Assembly (NCBI GenBank): GCA_016808115.1
Contig: JAEQBH010000293.1
Location: forward strand, 1 to 64,000
DNA from: Tetrastigma voinierianum
Lineage: Eukaryota; Streptophyta; Magnoliopsida; Vitales; Vitaceae
DNA length: 64,000 nucleotides
Direction of reading: 5' to 3'
Shown one piece after another: positions 1 through 10,784 of this stretch; the first letter of the stretch is position 1, and every line of letters starts with the position of its first letter. Under the pieces are notes generated by a model. That model did not search any database, was not told the origin of the DNA, and saw only the letters and a program-made list of their open reading frames with translations. The translations under genes were made by a program, and so were the position numbers.

Positions 1-349
1 AGGTCATAACACCACCGTGAAGAGCAATGGCGCCGACCTTGATCTTCTCAGAAGCGTATGGCAGTTCAGTACCTGGTTCGCAGGGCATGGTTCACTTAGC
101 TTCCCTGGGAGAGGAGCGCAACGGCAATACCCGAGGGAACCTTTGGAAACGGTGAGCCAATTTTCGAGTTACCGGGGAACACCGTGGGAGGGAGGTTCAA
201 AGGTATCAAACAGAGTCAAACATATTAGTTAGTCGTCAAAACGCTGAAATTTTCGCTTCGACTGGCGGGATGTCCTGTGGTGCAGTAAACTGAGTCAATG
301 TCACTATCGAGGTGCTCCTGTTCTTCCTTCCAAAGAAAGTTGAGAAGCG

Positions 350-1250
350 CTTTAAATTTGCTTTCATTGTTATGACTTGTATGATTCATCTTAACACTTA
401 GTAAGAATCAAATGAAGCTGTAGATATCGTAGGATTCTCAGATGTGCGCGCAGCCTTTGCTATCACACCAAAAGCGTCTCGCCTTTGGCTCGTTCAACAG
501 ATCTCGCCATCGCCGCCTCATTCAGAGGAGCTCCATCTGATTTCCAGCCCCACTTCATTGGAGCGGTCGATGCAGCTCGAGTTATCACCGCTAACCATTA
601 AACATAGCCTGGCAGAAAGCCTGAGGTCATATAACTGCAGGTTCAATAGCTCGAGTATCTGAAGGTAGATGTACCGCACGAGAAGTTCTCTATCACCGCA
701 TTCATCGCGAGGTTAGGAGTGTAGTCAAAAGACTAGATGCTTGAAGATCCAAGAACTATAGGCAGCATGGCCGAGGTGCTACTAAAGGAAAAGCAGATAA
801 ACCAAGGAAGCCCCTCAGCACAAAGAAAGAAAGCTCTCAACCCACAAAAGAGAGAAGCAAAGATCGACAAAACAACAGTGACTCAAGCCCTAATAGATAG
901 AGAAACCCAGAGAGATCCCAAAGAAAGACAAAGTGAACGGTCCTCGAAGAGACGCTGGCGCCGTGAGACCGCTTTAGGGACCACTCACCAAGTCGCTGGC
1001 CGATAATATCTTGCCACCTCAATCTGCTCACCCCGATAGCCATACAGTATCATGTGTCTGCGTGAAGTGCAACATGAACAGTTCCTGCGATGGCCACCCA
1101 GATTAGGTCAGATCCTACCAAAAGAGATAACACGAGGTATTGTGAAACCATAGGACCACGCACCTAACTAACTACTGCATACAACCTGTAAGGAGAGAAA
1201 CATCGGATCTCGACGCATATTCTTTGGCCGCTCAGAAATTTCAAGTGTCG
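350..1250 (+). pseudogene. gag: Tat-type gag remnant
   Basis: Gag is the structural protein that packages element RNA. Around 444-520 the reading CAAFAITPKASRLW matches the start of the plant retrotransposon gag domain. Around 610-720 the segments AESLRSYNCRF and VDVPHEKFSITAFIARLG match the conserved end of that domain. A charged Arg/Lys/Glu-rich tail follows (about 740-1,000), and near 1,110-1,190 comes the phrase SDPTKRDNTRYCE with downstream Cys/His spacing like the Tat nucleocapsid region. The parts lie in different frames with stops between, so the gene is dead or badly sequenced. No start codon can be assigned. Confidence 0.65.
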
Positions 1251-1539
1251 AGCTGCGCGCCCACCACCAATTTGCAGAAGACAACAAGACCAACAACCCT
1301 TAGGAAATTGAATGATTCCCTTCCGGCTACCGATAAGAGGTGGGGACCCATCTCCGTTAGGAAGGCCATACTTGCGTAGCATTAGATCGTAGAGGAATGC
1401 AGAAGCACAAGCTGTGCAACCAAACTGCCTGACTTTGAATACAGCTTGGTAAATACATCTCTTTATCTAGACTTTAGGGATGCCAACACCCCCATGACCA
1501 CCCCTGGTGATAAGAGCAACAGGTTGAACAAATCTGATC

Positions 1540-1915
1540 CACCTGTCCTTGTCAGATGATTTGGAGCTCACCATGACGATTCTGCCTAAGGTTTTTGATA
1601 GACAAGAAGGGAAGGAGAAGTCAGAACCACAAGACTCCACCTACGAGGATTCTCTAGAGAGAGTGCTACCTTGGGGATCATGAAGGAAATGCCACTTGGG
1701 AGACCCTCACAAAGTAACAACGGCAAGGAAGTTTCAGTAGATGCCCCGTCTTCTTATAATATGTTGTTGGGCAGACCCTCTCTCAGCACCATAAAGGCCA
1801 TCCTCCGCGGCCAGATATGGAGGATTTTGGAAAGCTCTACCACAGGAGTAGAATGGCGTTCCGAGGAGACCGCCATGGCCGTGGGAGTGCCACTCTCGGC
1901 ATCTATGAAGTAAAA
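1540..1915 (+). pseudogene. pro: Tat-type protease / protease-RT linker remnant
   Basis: The end of the aspartic protease region and the linker to RT is visible at about 1,735-1,800, where VDAPSSYNMLLGRPSLSTI is the hallmark phrase that follows the protease in Tat and related plant elements. A weaker acidic segment near 1,550 (SDDLEL) resembles the protease start. The catalytic DTG/DSG triad cannot be found, which suggests a deletion or heavy damage between the two. It sits between the gag and RT remnants, as expected for gag-pol. Confidence 0.6.
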
Positions 1916-2039
1916 AGGTCGACAATTGGCATGTATAAGCCTCGATACGCGCGACGCAGGTAAATACCCGACCAGCTCTAAGAGCAGAGCCTGCGGTAGT
2001 TTGACGATAACCCCGAACACTCACTTAAGCATCACTTGT

Positions 2040-2890
2040 AAGTGAAGGGAAGACTCAACATCTCCTGCCTACTTCGGGAACAGACAAGGATGTTCGTAGC
2101 AGGAGGACATGGGCGGGATTGACCGCACACTACTCAGCCAGACGAACTGGCACCATCCAAACCCGCGTGGCAAAAACATGATTTTGCCCAAAGATAAAAG
2201 CTTACAGCCAGAGGTTAGCAAGTTCTCCAGCAGGGGCAATCAAAGAAGTGGAGTATTCTGAATGGTTGGCCAACATCATGCTCGTAAAAAAAGAGAACGG
2301 CAAGTGGCGACTCTTAAGATCGACTTCATCGAGATCAACCGAAAGATGTCTAAAAGACGCTTCCTCGCCTCAATTTTATCGACCTTTATCATGGACGCTA
2401 CAACCGCCAGTGAACCCTTTCAGCTTCACGATGCTTTTCCATACAACTGACGCGATGGGATCTCAACGACTAAGAGGAAGATTCTATTCATACACGAGGC
2501 AAGGAACCTATTGCTATCTAGCAATGCCCTTGGAGCTAAAAAACGAGGAGCTACCTTATCGAGGCAGAACAGATGTTCTGGCAACAGGCGTCCATGGAGG
2601 TATATATAGATGACATGTTGGTGAAATCAACCACGGCCGAGCTCCACATAACTCATCTGTCCGAAGCATTCCAGATCCTGAGAGAGTACAACATGAAGTT
2701 GAATCCAGCTAAATGCGTTTTTGGAGTCTCAGCCGGAAAATTTTTAGGTTTTATAGTCAACAACCGGGGAATTGAGGCGAATCTAGACAAGATAAAGGCT
2801 ATGCTCAACATGCCGCCACCGTCAAACATAAAAGAAGTCCAATGTCTAACCGGAAGAATAATTGCCTTGCCGCATTTGTGTTCCTAAGGC
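2040..2890 (+). pseudogene. RT: Tat-type reverse transcriptase remnant
   Basis: Reverse transcriptase copies element RNA into DNA. The upstream connector reads as an FA-x-E-D-M-x-GIDRT-like stretch (about 2,090-2,125). The RT core begins at VEYSEWLANIMLVKKENGKW (about 2,250-2,305). The catalytic YIDD box is at 2,603-2,614 inside VYIDDMLVKS, followed by an uninterrupted stretch to about 2,887 with NPAKCVFGVSAGKFLGF. The segment between (about 2,310-2,570) is shifted in frame and shortened. About 105 codons around the active site remain open, the best preserved piece of this element. Confidence 0.8.
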
Positions 2891-3439
2891 CAGCTGATAG
2901 TCATGCTCAGCTCTTCTTCCCAGTTCTCATGAAAGAAAGCTTTCCAATGGATATATCATAAGAGGTTTAGCAAAGATTCGAAACTTAATCTAAGCTCTCC
3001 CATTCCCCGAGCCCTCCGACAGAATTCTCATTTTTATACCTGCGCCCTGCATTTCTCTCACCAAGCACAATTCTCTTCAGAGACAAAGATCGTGCACAAC
3101 ATTCGGGCCTAATTATCACAGAGAGCTCGAGAGGAGCAGAGTGGCAGGTGGCATCCAAGGATGGAGAAATTAATCCCGAGATTAGTAATCACGTCCTCGA
3201 AAGCTTCCGCTCTTACTAAGCTCATACCATCAAGTCCCGACAGAGTACCCAAAGAAGCAAGTGCCACACAAACCGTAGACCTCGAAGATTCTATAGCGGG
3301 GCTGAGTCGAGCAGTTCGACACGATTAAACTAAAATTTAATGAAGGTGATGTTCTATACTGCCATTACGGAGTTCACCTCACCAAGCTTCTGCCGGTGGT
3401 TGCAGAAACGCGACGCTGAATTTCTAGAGTTGAAACCCG

Positions 3440-3800
3440 TCCAGAGACAAGGCCGCCAATGCTCAAGTGGAGCTGAGCAAGTGAATTCACCTCCCGCATG
3501 AATAAAGATCGAGCATGCACCATATTTGGGTTCCAAGCCTCCAACAACGAGGCCGAGTACGAGGCCGTCATCAGACCCAACCTCGCCTCATTTAATGAAA
3601 TTGACCGGGCCTAGAGGTGGTGGAATGGACTCTGGAAGGAAAAGGGAAAAGCAACGGGGGAAGACACCTACGAGGTCAAAGGCGAAAACATCCCATACCC
3701 TCGTGCACGGAATTATCGAGAAGTTCGCGTTAGTTCGGTGCCGACACATACCGTGAGTGGAGAATTCTTGAGCAGATGCCCTAGCAACCGGCAACAAATT
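3440..3800 (+). pseudogene. RH: Tat-type RNase H remnant
   Basis: RNase H removes the RNA strand during reverse transcription. The phrase FQASNNEAEYEAVI (about 3,530-3,575) carries the conserved acidic residue region of the retroelement RNase H. KIEHAPYLG lies just before it, and TYEVKGENIPY (about 3,670-3,700) and a VRCRHIP/ENS/ADALA series (about 3,730-3,785) mark the C-terminal part. Frame changes separate these pieces. The position directly between RT and integrase supports the call. Confidence 0.7.
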
Positions 3801-4079
3801 TCACAAGAAGATCTCAGACAACACCTGGCCGAGCACCTTGGCAGAGCCATCTATGATCTCTACGACGAGAAGCGTCACGCTTCCAGATTACGACCGAGTC
3901 GAAATGACGACCCCATTTGGGACTATTTAATGACGGAAGTTGCACCCGACGACCAAAAGAGGCCGCTTGCACGAGGCTCCACTGTGTTTACTATTCATAA
4001 GGGAAGCTCTTTGCATAAGTTTATAGTTTTTTCACGCCCATCCTCGCGCGTCGCAGGAAAGACACCAATTACGGCCGAG

Positions 4080-5080
4080 GGAAGTGCATGAAGGTGTATG
4101 AAATCACATCCGAGTTCTACGCGGGCGGTGAGGCAAAGTCTTAAGACAGGGATACTATTGGAACTTAAAATTGTCGCAGATCGCATTTAACTTAATGTAG
4201 AAGTGCAAAATTAATAAGAGCATCAAAATCTCTCGCCTACCTGAGCGACTGATTGAGTTATGGCCCTCAGTCTTTTTCAATAGTGGGGGCTAGACATATT
4301 AAATCTCCGCTCATCGAAAGGGCCGCAAATTTATCATCGTAGCAAAGAGTTTGATTAAACCAACAGTCAAGCTCAACCGTCGTCACCATCACGTAACGTA
4401 AGATACGTAACTTTGTTTGGCGCTCCATAGTTTGTAGGTTTGGTATCCCAAGAGCCGTGGTGTCTCGGCAATGGGAAGAATTAATAACTAAAGTTCGTGA
4501 TTTCGCGCCGAGCTCCTGGATCAAGAATCATCATCGTCCCTAAATGGACCACACAATTGGTCAACATATTATAAAGCAAGCAACGATCGAACTTCCAAAG
4601 AAAATTAAAGACCGTTGGAAGACCTATGCTGCAAGTGGGCGCAGTACCTACCCGAGGAAAACAGTGGCATGGGGCTGTAATTGCCGCCAAGAATCTGCAA
4701 TCACAGTGAAAACCCTATCCCCATTTCAATGGCGAGTGCCGCCTGCCGAAAGATCGGATTAAAGTCCCCAAGGATTGAATTGGCAAGCGTGGAACATAAC
4801 GAAGAGGCTCTATGCCTAAACCTAGAACTCCTAGATGAAAAGGCGTGAATGTGTCCTCAAACGCATTTAAGACTACCAAAGAAGACGACAAGGCATTTAC
4901 TTACCAAAAGGTCAAACCCCAGAGTTACAAGCTTCGCACCTTAGTCTTAAAAAAAGCTTCCGCCGCAAGAAAATCCGACATGGAAAACTAGGCCCAACCG
5001 GGCGCCTCAGAGGATAATCTCGCGCTGTCGCATCGTACTTACGCGTCTCGCATGTAAGAAGGAAAAGTTCTGATTCCACT
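4080..5080 (+). pseudogene. IN: Tat-type integrase remnant
   Basis: Integrase inserts the cDNA into the genome. Recognisable pieces in order: a zinc-binding-region start with LRQGYYWNLK-like spacing near 4,140-4,170; core domain phrases FVWRSIVCRFGIPRAVVS (about 4,405-4,470) and KNHH (about 4,525); VEHNEEALCLNLELLDEK (about 4,790-4,845) from the end of the core; and KLRTLVLKKASAARKSDM (about 4,930-4,985), the SH3-like C-terminal region. Multiple frameshifts prevent function. No chromodomain is seen afterwards, consistent with Tat. Confidence 0.7.
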
Positions 5081-5387
5081 TTGAACGCCGAGCACCTTGC
5101 CGCATTGACCGGATCGTAATCATTAATAAAGTAACATCGCTGGATAATGGCGAGTGTTCGCGTGATCGCTTTGTTTAACATCCTCGTAACTGGCTAAGCA
5201 CTGATAAAAAGACAACAGATAACTCAAACAGAAACTGCACGAGAAAGTTATTCATGTCAGAATACACAAATTCATGCGCAAAAAAAAAACAAAGAAAAAT
5301 TTTCTTTATTCCAATGAAGGTACAAGTGATTACAATCAGCAGTGTCATCCCTTACATCTCAGAAATAAACAATACAAGCAGTTCCCT

Positions 5388-5545
5388 CAAAAAAAAAGAG
5401 TGCGAACGAGAAGGAGAAGGAGAAGGAAAAAGGAAAAGAAAGGGAGAGGAAAGAGGAGAGGAAGAGAGAATGAGAAAAGAGAGAAAGAGAGTGCTAAAAA
5501 GAAGGAGAAGGAGAAGAAAGCAAAGAGAAAGAGAGTTAAGAGGAT
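5388..5545 (+). repeat. Polypurine (GA-rich) low-complexity tract
   Basis: About 150 bases composed almost only of G and A, made of GAAGGA, GAGA and AAAG words. Both strands stay open by composition, giving Lys/Arg/Glu-rich or Phe/Leu/Ser-rich translations that are not genes. It lies 300 bases after the integrase remnant. It is far longer than a normal polypurine tract for plus-strand priming and no LTR start follows it, so a priming role is unproven. Confidence 0.8.
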
Positions 5546-5999
5546 AGGCGAGAAAGCAGCGACAAACACATCGCTTCTGTGACGCATTCCCTCAAGACTA
5601 AGCCAGGAAATAACATAACTCCCATAGTGTGAGACTAGGAAAACACATCTCCCATCGCGAGTGACATCTAACGAGTTTAATCGTGACCCCAGATTTAATT
5701 AAGTTTGACACGCTTCATCAGCATAAATCTGTGTTTGAAGCATTCCAAAAAGCGGGAATAGTTGTCTGGCGATAAGCCCAGAAAGTGGAAGAAGTCGCGC
5801 CATTTATAGTAGGCCAGCGATTCAAAATTGGCGCATTGCTCTAATTTTCATAAACCAAGATTAATGACGCCTTATCTTCCAAGAAGCGGAAGTGAAAACG
5901 ACCGCATCGGTTTCAGTAAGCACCCGCCAGGTCTTCTGCGTCTGCGCCAAGAAAAACAATTGTCAAGTTAGCAACACATGTCAGACAATTCCAGCCTCG

Positions 6000-6900
6000 G
6001 GTAGAGAGCCCACTTGAGTTTCTGATTCAATTTTAAGAGCTTGATTTACCAGTTCATGCCTGGTCGCTCGTTAAGAGCAAATCAAACAGCATGAAATAGC
6101 ACGTTCTTAGCATGGCTTCAAGAACTCAACTGCTCGTAAAGGCTATGTGGTGTCAAAGAGCAAATTCGGGCCAGCAACAGCTCATGATTTCGGGAGGTTC
6201 AGCCAAGGGTCAACTGCTCAAAAAGGCCATTACTTTGTGTAGAGAACGCACTGAGCCTCAGAGTTTGAAGTGCATTTGATCGTTTCAATCAGCCCGAAAG
6301 CCTGTGAGAAATTCACCCTTCTGCAATTTAGCCTACTGAGCCCAGGCGACTACAAGAACTGAACTGTTTGGTAGGCGCCATAGCCCAGGAGCACCAAACA
6401 GTAATCTGCACCATGGAGCTTCAAAGAACTTAGTTTTAAAGACTCAATTATCGGCTAGTGGCCACACACAGCAGAGCGAAACCATGAACATGAGCCTGCA
6501 CAAATTGGCTTGAAGGAGGTTCCTGGTCACCAATCTGATATTCAGAGCCCAGTGGTTGGGAATCTCACAAAGTGGGGCTTTAGCCCATTTAAACCCACGA
6601 CTCGGCTAAGAATCCATCGTAAAGGCAAGGCATATAGCCTTCAAGAGCAACAAATGCGCATTGAAATGAGAGCCCCAGAAAGCTCAATTTTCAGAGTCAC
6701 CTATATCAAAAATATCTGTACCAAAGCAGAGAGCCCACGAGCCCTGGATGAAGCCTTGGGCGCTCAGAGCTTGATTGCTCAATCTGAGTACAGGCCCGTA
6801 GCTAGCTTTAGCTGTATATTAGCCCATGAGCCATAATACCAAATTTTTCAAGAGCCTTGAGTCACTTCGATAGCTTAATGTGCCTTAGGGAAGGTCTTAG
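6000..6900. repeat. Faint degenerate repeats with 'caactgctc' and 'agagcccac' words
   Basis: Similar phrases recur at uneven spacing: 'aactcaactgctcgtaaaggc' style words near 6,125, 6,210 and 6,355, and 'agagccca' words near 6,005, 6,545 and 6,725. This looks like a badly decayed tandem repeat of roughly 100-250 bases, of the kind found in the 3' region of Tat elements. Unit length and boundaries could not be fixed by eye. Confidence 0.3.
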
Positions 6901-9900
6901 CACCTCATACCAAATTTTGCGAGCATGCTACGGAAGAAAGTTCCTGGTGCCACATGGAAGCTCGTGGAGTCGCAAGATTTTATAGCACAATCGCTGAAAG
7001 TCAGTAACCTAAATGAAAGGTGACAATAAAAAGAGTTATGTGGATAGAGAATCGAACATCTCATTGAGGTTCAACATCATGAGTTCAGGGTCTGCAGCAA
7101 AAACTAAACAAGCAAAGCCACACCATGATCGAAGGTGCAAGAGGAGAGGCGAGAAGGGGAGCGGCATTTAGCCGGGGTGTCTAGTTCTCCAGAGCACCAT
7201 GGCAAGATCTTCACCTCGTCGTCTGATGATCGTAAAACATGTCCAAGCTCTTCCGGCAGGCATTAGCAACCTTCCTCCTCGAAGGCTCATCCAGAAGCTC
7301 CAGTCGGGTGCGCACTTCATCCTCAAACTCACAGTTCATTCTTGAACAACGGTGCCAGAGTTTTGCCTTCCTGTGCTGGTCCCTTTGAACCTATATTCCC
7401 ACAGCTGCTCAATGAGTCACAAATTGAGCTCACAGACATTCTCACTAAAGATTGTTTGATGATTAGCCGCTCTGCAGCACGTGAAATTCCTTCCCTAGCT
7501 GCCTGAATTGCCCCGAGATCGACATACCATCCCCAACGCTTGAAGCTCCGCCAGCAGCTGTTCTCATCCCACTTCTACCAGTCATCCCTGGGCAGGCCCG
7601 CGTCTCCGTCCCCGACCCCTCCCGTCGCCTCCGCCGCAGATTGGGCTTCATCCGTGCCTTTTCTTCCTATCCACTCGCTCGCCTTCGTGGTATAAGCCTA
7701 AATCGCACTTCCACCCTTCACGGCCTTTATCATATTCAGATTCGATTCAGAAACACCTCTGCTCGGGTTAGGCATCCACCCGCTCAGAACTCGGGCGGTT
7801 TAACACCTCGTCGTCCCACTTTGCCAACCTTCGAGCGATGGGTAGCCACCCCACGGACACCCAACGAGTCATTCCAACCTGGGCATGAAAACGGAGATAT
7901 GAAAGGACACGGAACTAGCGAGCACCCCGAGGGATGCCAAGGTTTCTCGAACGATAGCACCCACCTCTGGGCATCGTAGTCCTTGAGAATGATGAACGTC
8001 ACCGCAAGCCCGCATTGAAAGCAAGGAATCCTGATTCCGCTGATTCAACAGCCGCCCCTCCACCCTTCGGCCTCTGGCTGAGAAGGCCTACACCCCACTA
8101 GGGGACCTGAACCAGGCACAACCCAACGGAGGCGGACACTTTCCCGATAAGGCAACGGCCTTACGGCAAGAGCCAAGACTGAGCTCAACTGTAGGCTTTA
8201 GGTACTGACAGGAGGCATGACATTCTGCCCCTGCACCCGGCATGAGAAGAGATGATGACTTAGCATCGTTCAACCCCAGATTTGCCCAGCCTGATTTACC
8301 TTTCTCAAAGAGAGTCCCAGAGTTTCAGTTACACTCCTGGACCTCCGGATAATACTCCACCCAGTCACGGTCTTCCTTAGTGGGCTTGCAACGGGAGTGT
8401 GCCCAACCTGAGACTCACACCCGGAGGGGGCATGAACATCTCCAGGAAAAGGAGGACTCGAACCCAAGATCCCAGAATGTCCACATGATCAACTCTGGGA
8501 CAACCATGGTGCTGACACTGAAGGCTTAGCTTTAATGACTCGCTTTCTGGCCAGACCAGTGGCCACTACTCCAACTGTTGACAAATAATGTGCAAACAGG
8601 ATATCCTAGCAACTCACGAAACTAGACCCAATCAAATCAAAGACAAAGTCATGAGATTCTCCTGAGTATCCAAACTGGTCATGGACGCCTAAAGTGTGTT
8701 CTCTGGCCAAGAGGGCTCAGAGCCCCCAAACCGTGCCAACAAATAAAGAAGAACGCTTTCCAAAATTCGTAGTAAAGATAGAGATCCCATATTTGAAGAT
8801 ACACGGCAGCTTCTGATGATAAAAAAGCCCTGTTTAATTCCTTCCATCATAAAAGGTCTAAGAATTGTGAATTATAATAAGAGGGAACACTCCAAGCCCT
8901 TGGTCTTAAAGAAGACCAATAAACCCAATCCAAGGTGGTCATCCCATAAATCGTAATGAAGCTGAGAGCAGACGTTGGAATGTTGTTTATCTCTTTATAG
9001 TAAGGGCAGGAACTTATGATCATTACATCAGACACCCTAAAGAAACAAACATACACCATTCTACACTTAGGACCGATATAGTGAGGTCACAAAAATGTCA
9101 GAGAGACAGGACCCAGACACCAAAAGTGTGCTCTGTAACGCCTCAACGAAAAGCCTCATATAAAGGTCGATCATTGTGGTCCTACCGCTGTAAAGATTCC
9201 TCGCGAACACCACTCTGAGTTATTCGATCCACAGAGTATTTTCATCTGTCGATTCACCTTTCTGATCATGAGAGGGGGTCCACCTATATCTCAAGAATCT
9301 CAGCCTAAATGACTGAAAGCCACCATCATTCGAACTGGGATACGACAGAGCTCACCCACCACATGGTTGGCAGGCGAGGAGCGAATTCCAACCAGCTGAG
9401 AATAAAGGTGAAAAGTGATAAGACCTAACCAATCTAGCACCAATACTCAAGAGGTTTATTCAAAAAAGATAGCTGATAAGGAGGAGACGATCATCCCGAC
9501 GTAATCCAGAAAGGCTACTCTGGGCAAGGTGTCACAAAATGCCGGTTAAACCTACACGGTAGTCTTTAACCGATGTTACAAAGAACCCAACCTGCTTTAA
9601 AATAAAAGCCGGGCAGAGCATGAACACAAGTTAACAGAGAGAGATAAAAGCCTTACAAAATAAGGAAAGAACCGAAGAAGGGCGCTGAAAACCGGAAAGT
9701 CAATGGCTATCACAAGACATATGACGGTGACAAAGCCCTAACTAAACAAGCCCTGAGCGAACACGTGGAAGTCGCATCCGATTCAAGAAACAATACAACC
9801 CTTGCACACGAATTACCTGGGCGGCTGGGGCAACCATAGCTCATAGCGCAAGCCACCACCGCCAAGCCCAAAGAAAAGTAAGCTCAATGAAAGTCAAGCC

Positions 9901-10435
9901 CCGACATCCCGGCCCAAAACGAAACATCGCCCGCTTCTAAGGGCCAAATGCAGATGGAGCAAACTCAAAAAGCTCATGTTCCTAGAATCAAACTAAATCA
10001 TCAGAGGGAAGTAAGATAATCCCAAGAATCATTATCCGATAAAAACCAATCTCAAATTAATCAGTGTTTATAATTCTAATAAACTGCCCTTCATTATCCC
10101 TTATTAAATTAACGATAAAGGTATACAAACACCACCAATATGGTGCAACTTTACCACCATCTAATCGGGAAAATATATTTTACAAAGACGCCACCCCATC
10201 TGGGAGCAAACAGATAATAAATACGCTTCAAACAATTTAACTTTTCTCTCCACAGTGGAAGAACCATAACTCGTGATTGAAACACTACACAGCCCCACTG
10301 ATCCCTTGAGCTTCTTGGCTTTAGTGGGGACAAAGATCCAGCCAACTTATCTAAACAACTGCTGTTCCAGCTTCACCAAATCGATTCTTAAACACGCCCA
10401 CCAGCCTCCGCTATGCGGCATCATCAAAACATAAC

Positions 10436-10784
10436 CAGATCTAAATCCAAAAGACATAATGGTGGTTGTACAACCAAAAGAAGAAGATCTGAAAGGAAAT
10501 ATCTATTATAATCAATAAAAATATAGAAAACCAAATGAAGAAGACAATTAAAACGAGTTAATATAACAATAAGGGATTTATTAATAAAAACTATAGACAA
10601 ATATATTGGTAGCCCAATCCACAAACAAAGCAAGATTTAAATGATGAGTAAATACAAAATAAAAAAAACTATATATCGCGATGCCAATTGAATGTTTTAA
10701 ATTAGTTTACTCCCAATCTAAAAGCGCCCGTAAAATATATAACTCATACATAATAATTCTAATTAAATGAGAGAGAAATATGAA
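10436..10784 (+). pseudogene. AT-rich fragment, possible left part of the endogenous pararetrovirus
   Basis: Composition changes abruptly here to the A-rich style seen again after 47,195. On the plus strand short open stretches read with Lys/Asn/Ile/Glu-rich usage (for example PKEEDLKGNIYYNQ near 10,465-10,505) and stops dominated by TAA/TGA. It abuts the outer end of the Tekay element whose other end abuts the pararetrovirus, so it would be the expected left half if the Tekay element had inserted into the virus. No conserved viral domain is visible, so this is inference. Confidence 0.3.

Larger units (their letters stand above)
1..5180 (+). mobile_element. Degenerate Tat-lineage Ty3/gypsy LTR retrotransposon (body, no LTR seen)
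   Basis: Fragments of gag, protease linker, reverse transcriptase, RNase H and integrase occur in the canonical Ty3/gypsy order on the plus strand, each readable only by changing frame. Phrases such as VYIDDMLVKS (RT), ASNNEAEYEA (RNase H) and APSSYNMLLGRP (protease-RT linker) are typical of the plant Tat branch rather than chromoviruses; no chromodomain follows the integrase. The left end lies at or before the window start, and I could not place a 3' LTR. The lineage is inferred from motif style. An assembly with indel errors would look similar, so the age of the copy is uncertain. Confidence 0.75.
5180..10430. other. No recognisable gene; possible 3' region of the Tat element
   Basis: Apart from the purine tract and faint repeats near 6,000-6,900, I recognise nothing coding here. 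Open stretches such as 7,641-7,979 and 6,510-6,836 show no known domain. Tat-group elements often carry a long extra region between integrase and the 3' LTR, so this could be that region plus an unrecognised LTR. Independent older insertions are equally possible. No matching direct repeat of several hundred bases was found in the window. Confidence 0.4.

Noticed and set aside
5254..5587. Lys/Arg/Glu-rich open stretches of about 100 codons on plus and a Phe/Leu/Ser-rich one on minus
   Set aside because: Pure low-complexity GA tract; translation reflects base composition only.
6510..6836. 108-codon open stretch as a possible host or accessory gene
   Set aside because: It overlaps faint repeats, has no domain, and similar phrases recur out of frame nearby.
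7463..8470. Series of 60-112 codon open stretches that looked like a gag N-terminus
   Set aside because: Arg/Pro/Ser-rich readings on both strands with no conserved gag phrase; could not be supported.
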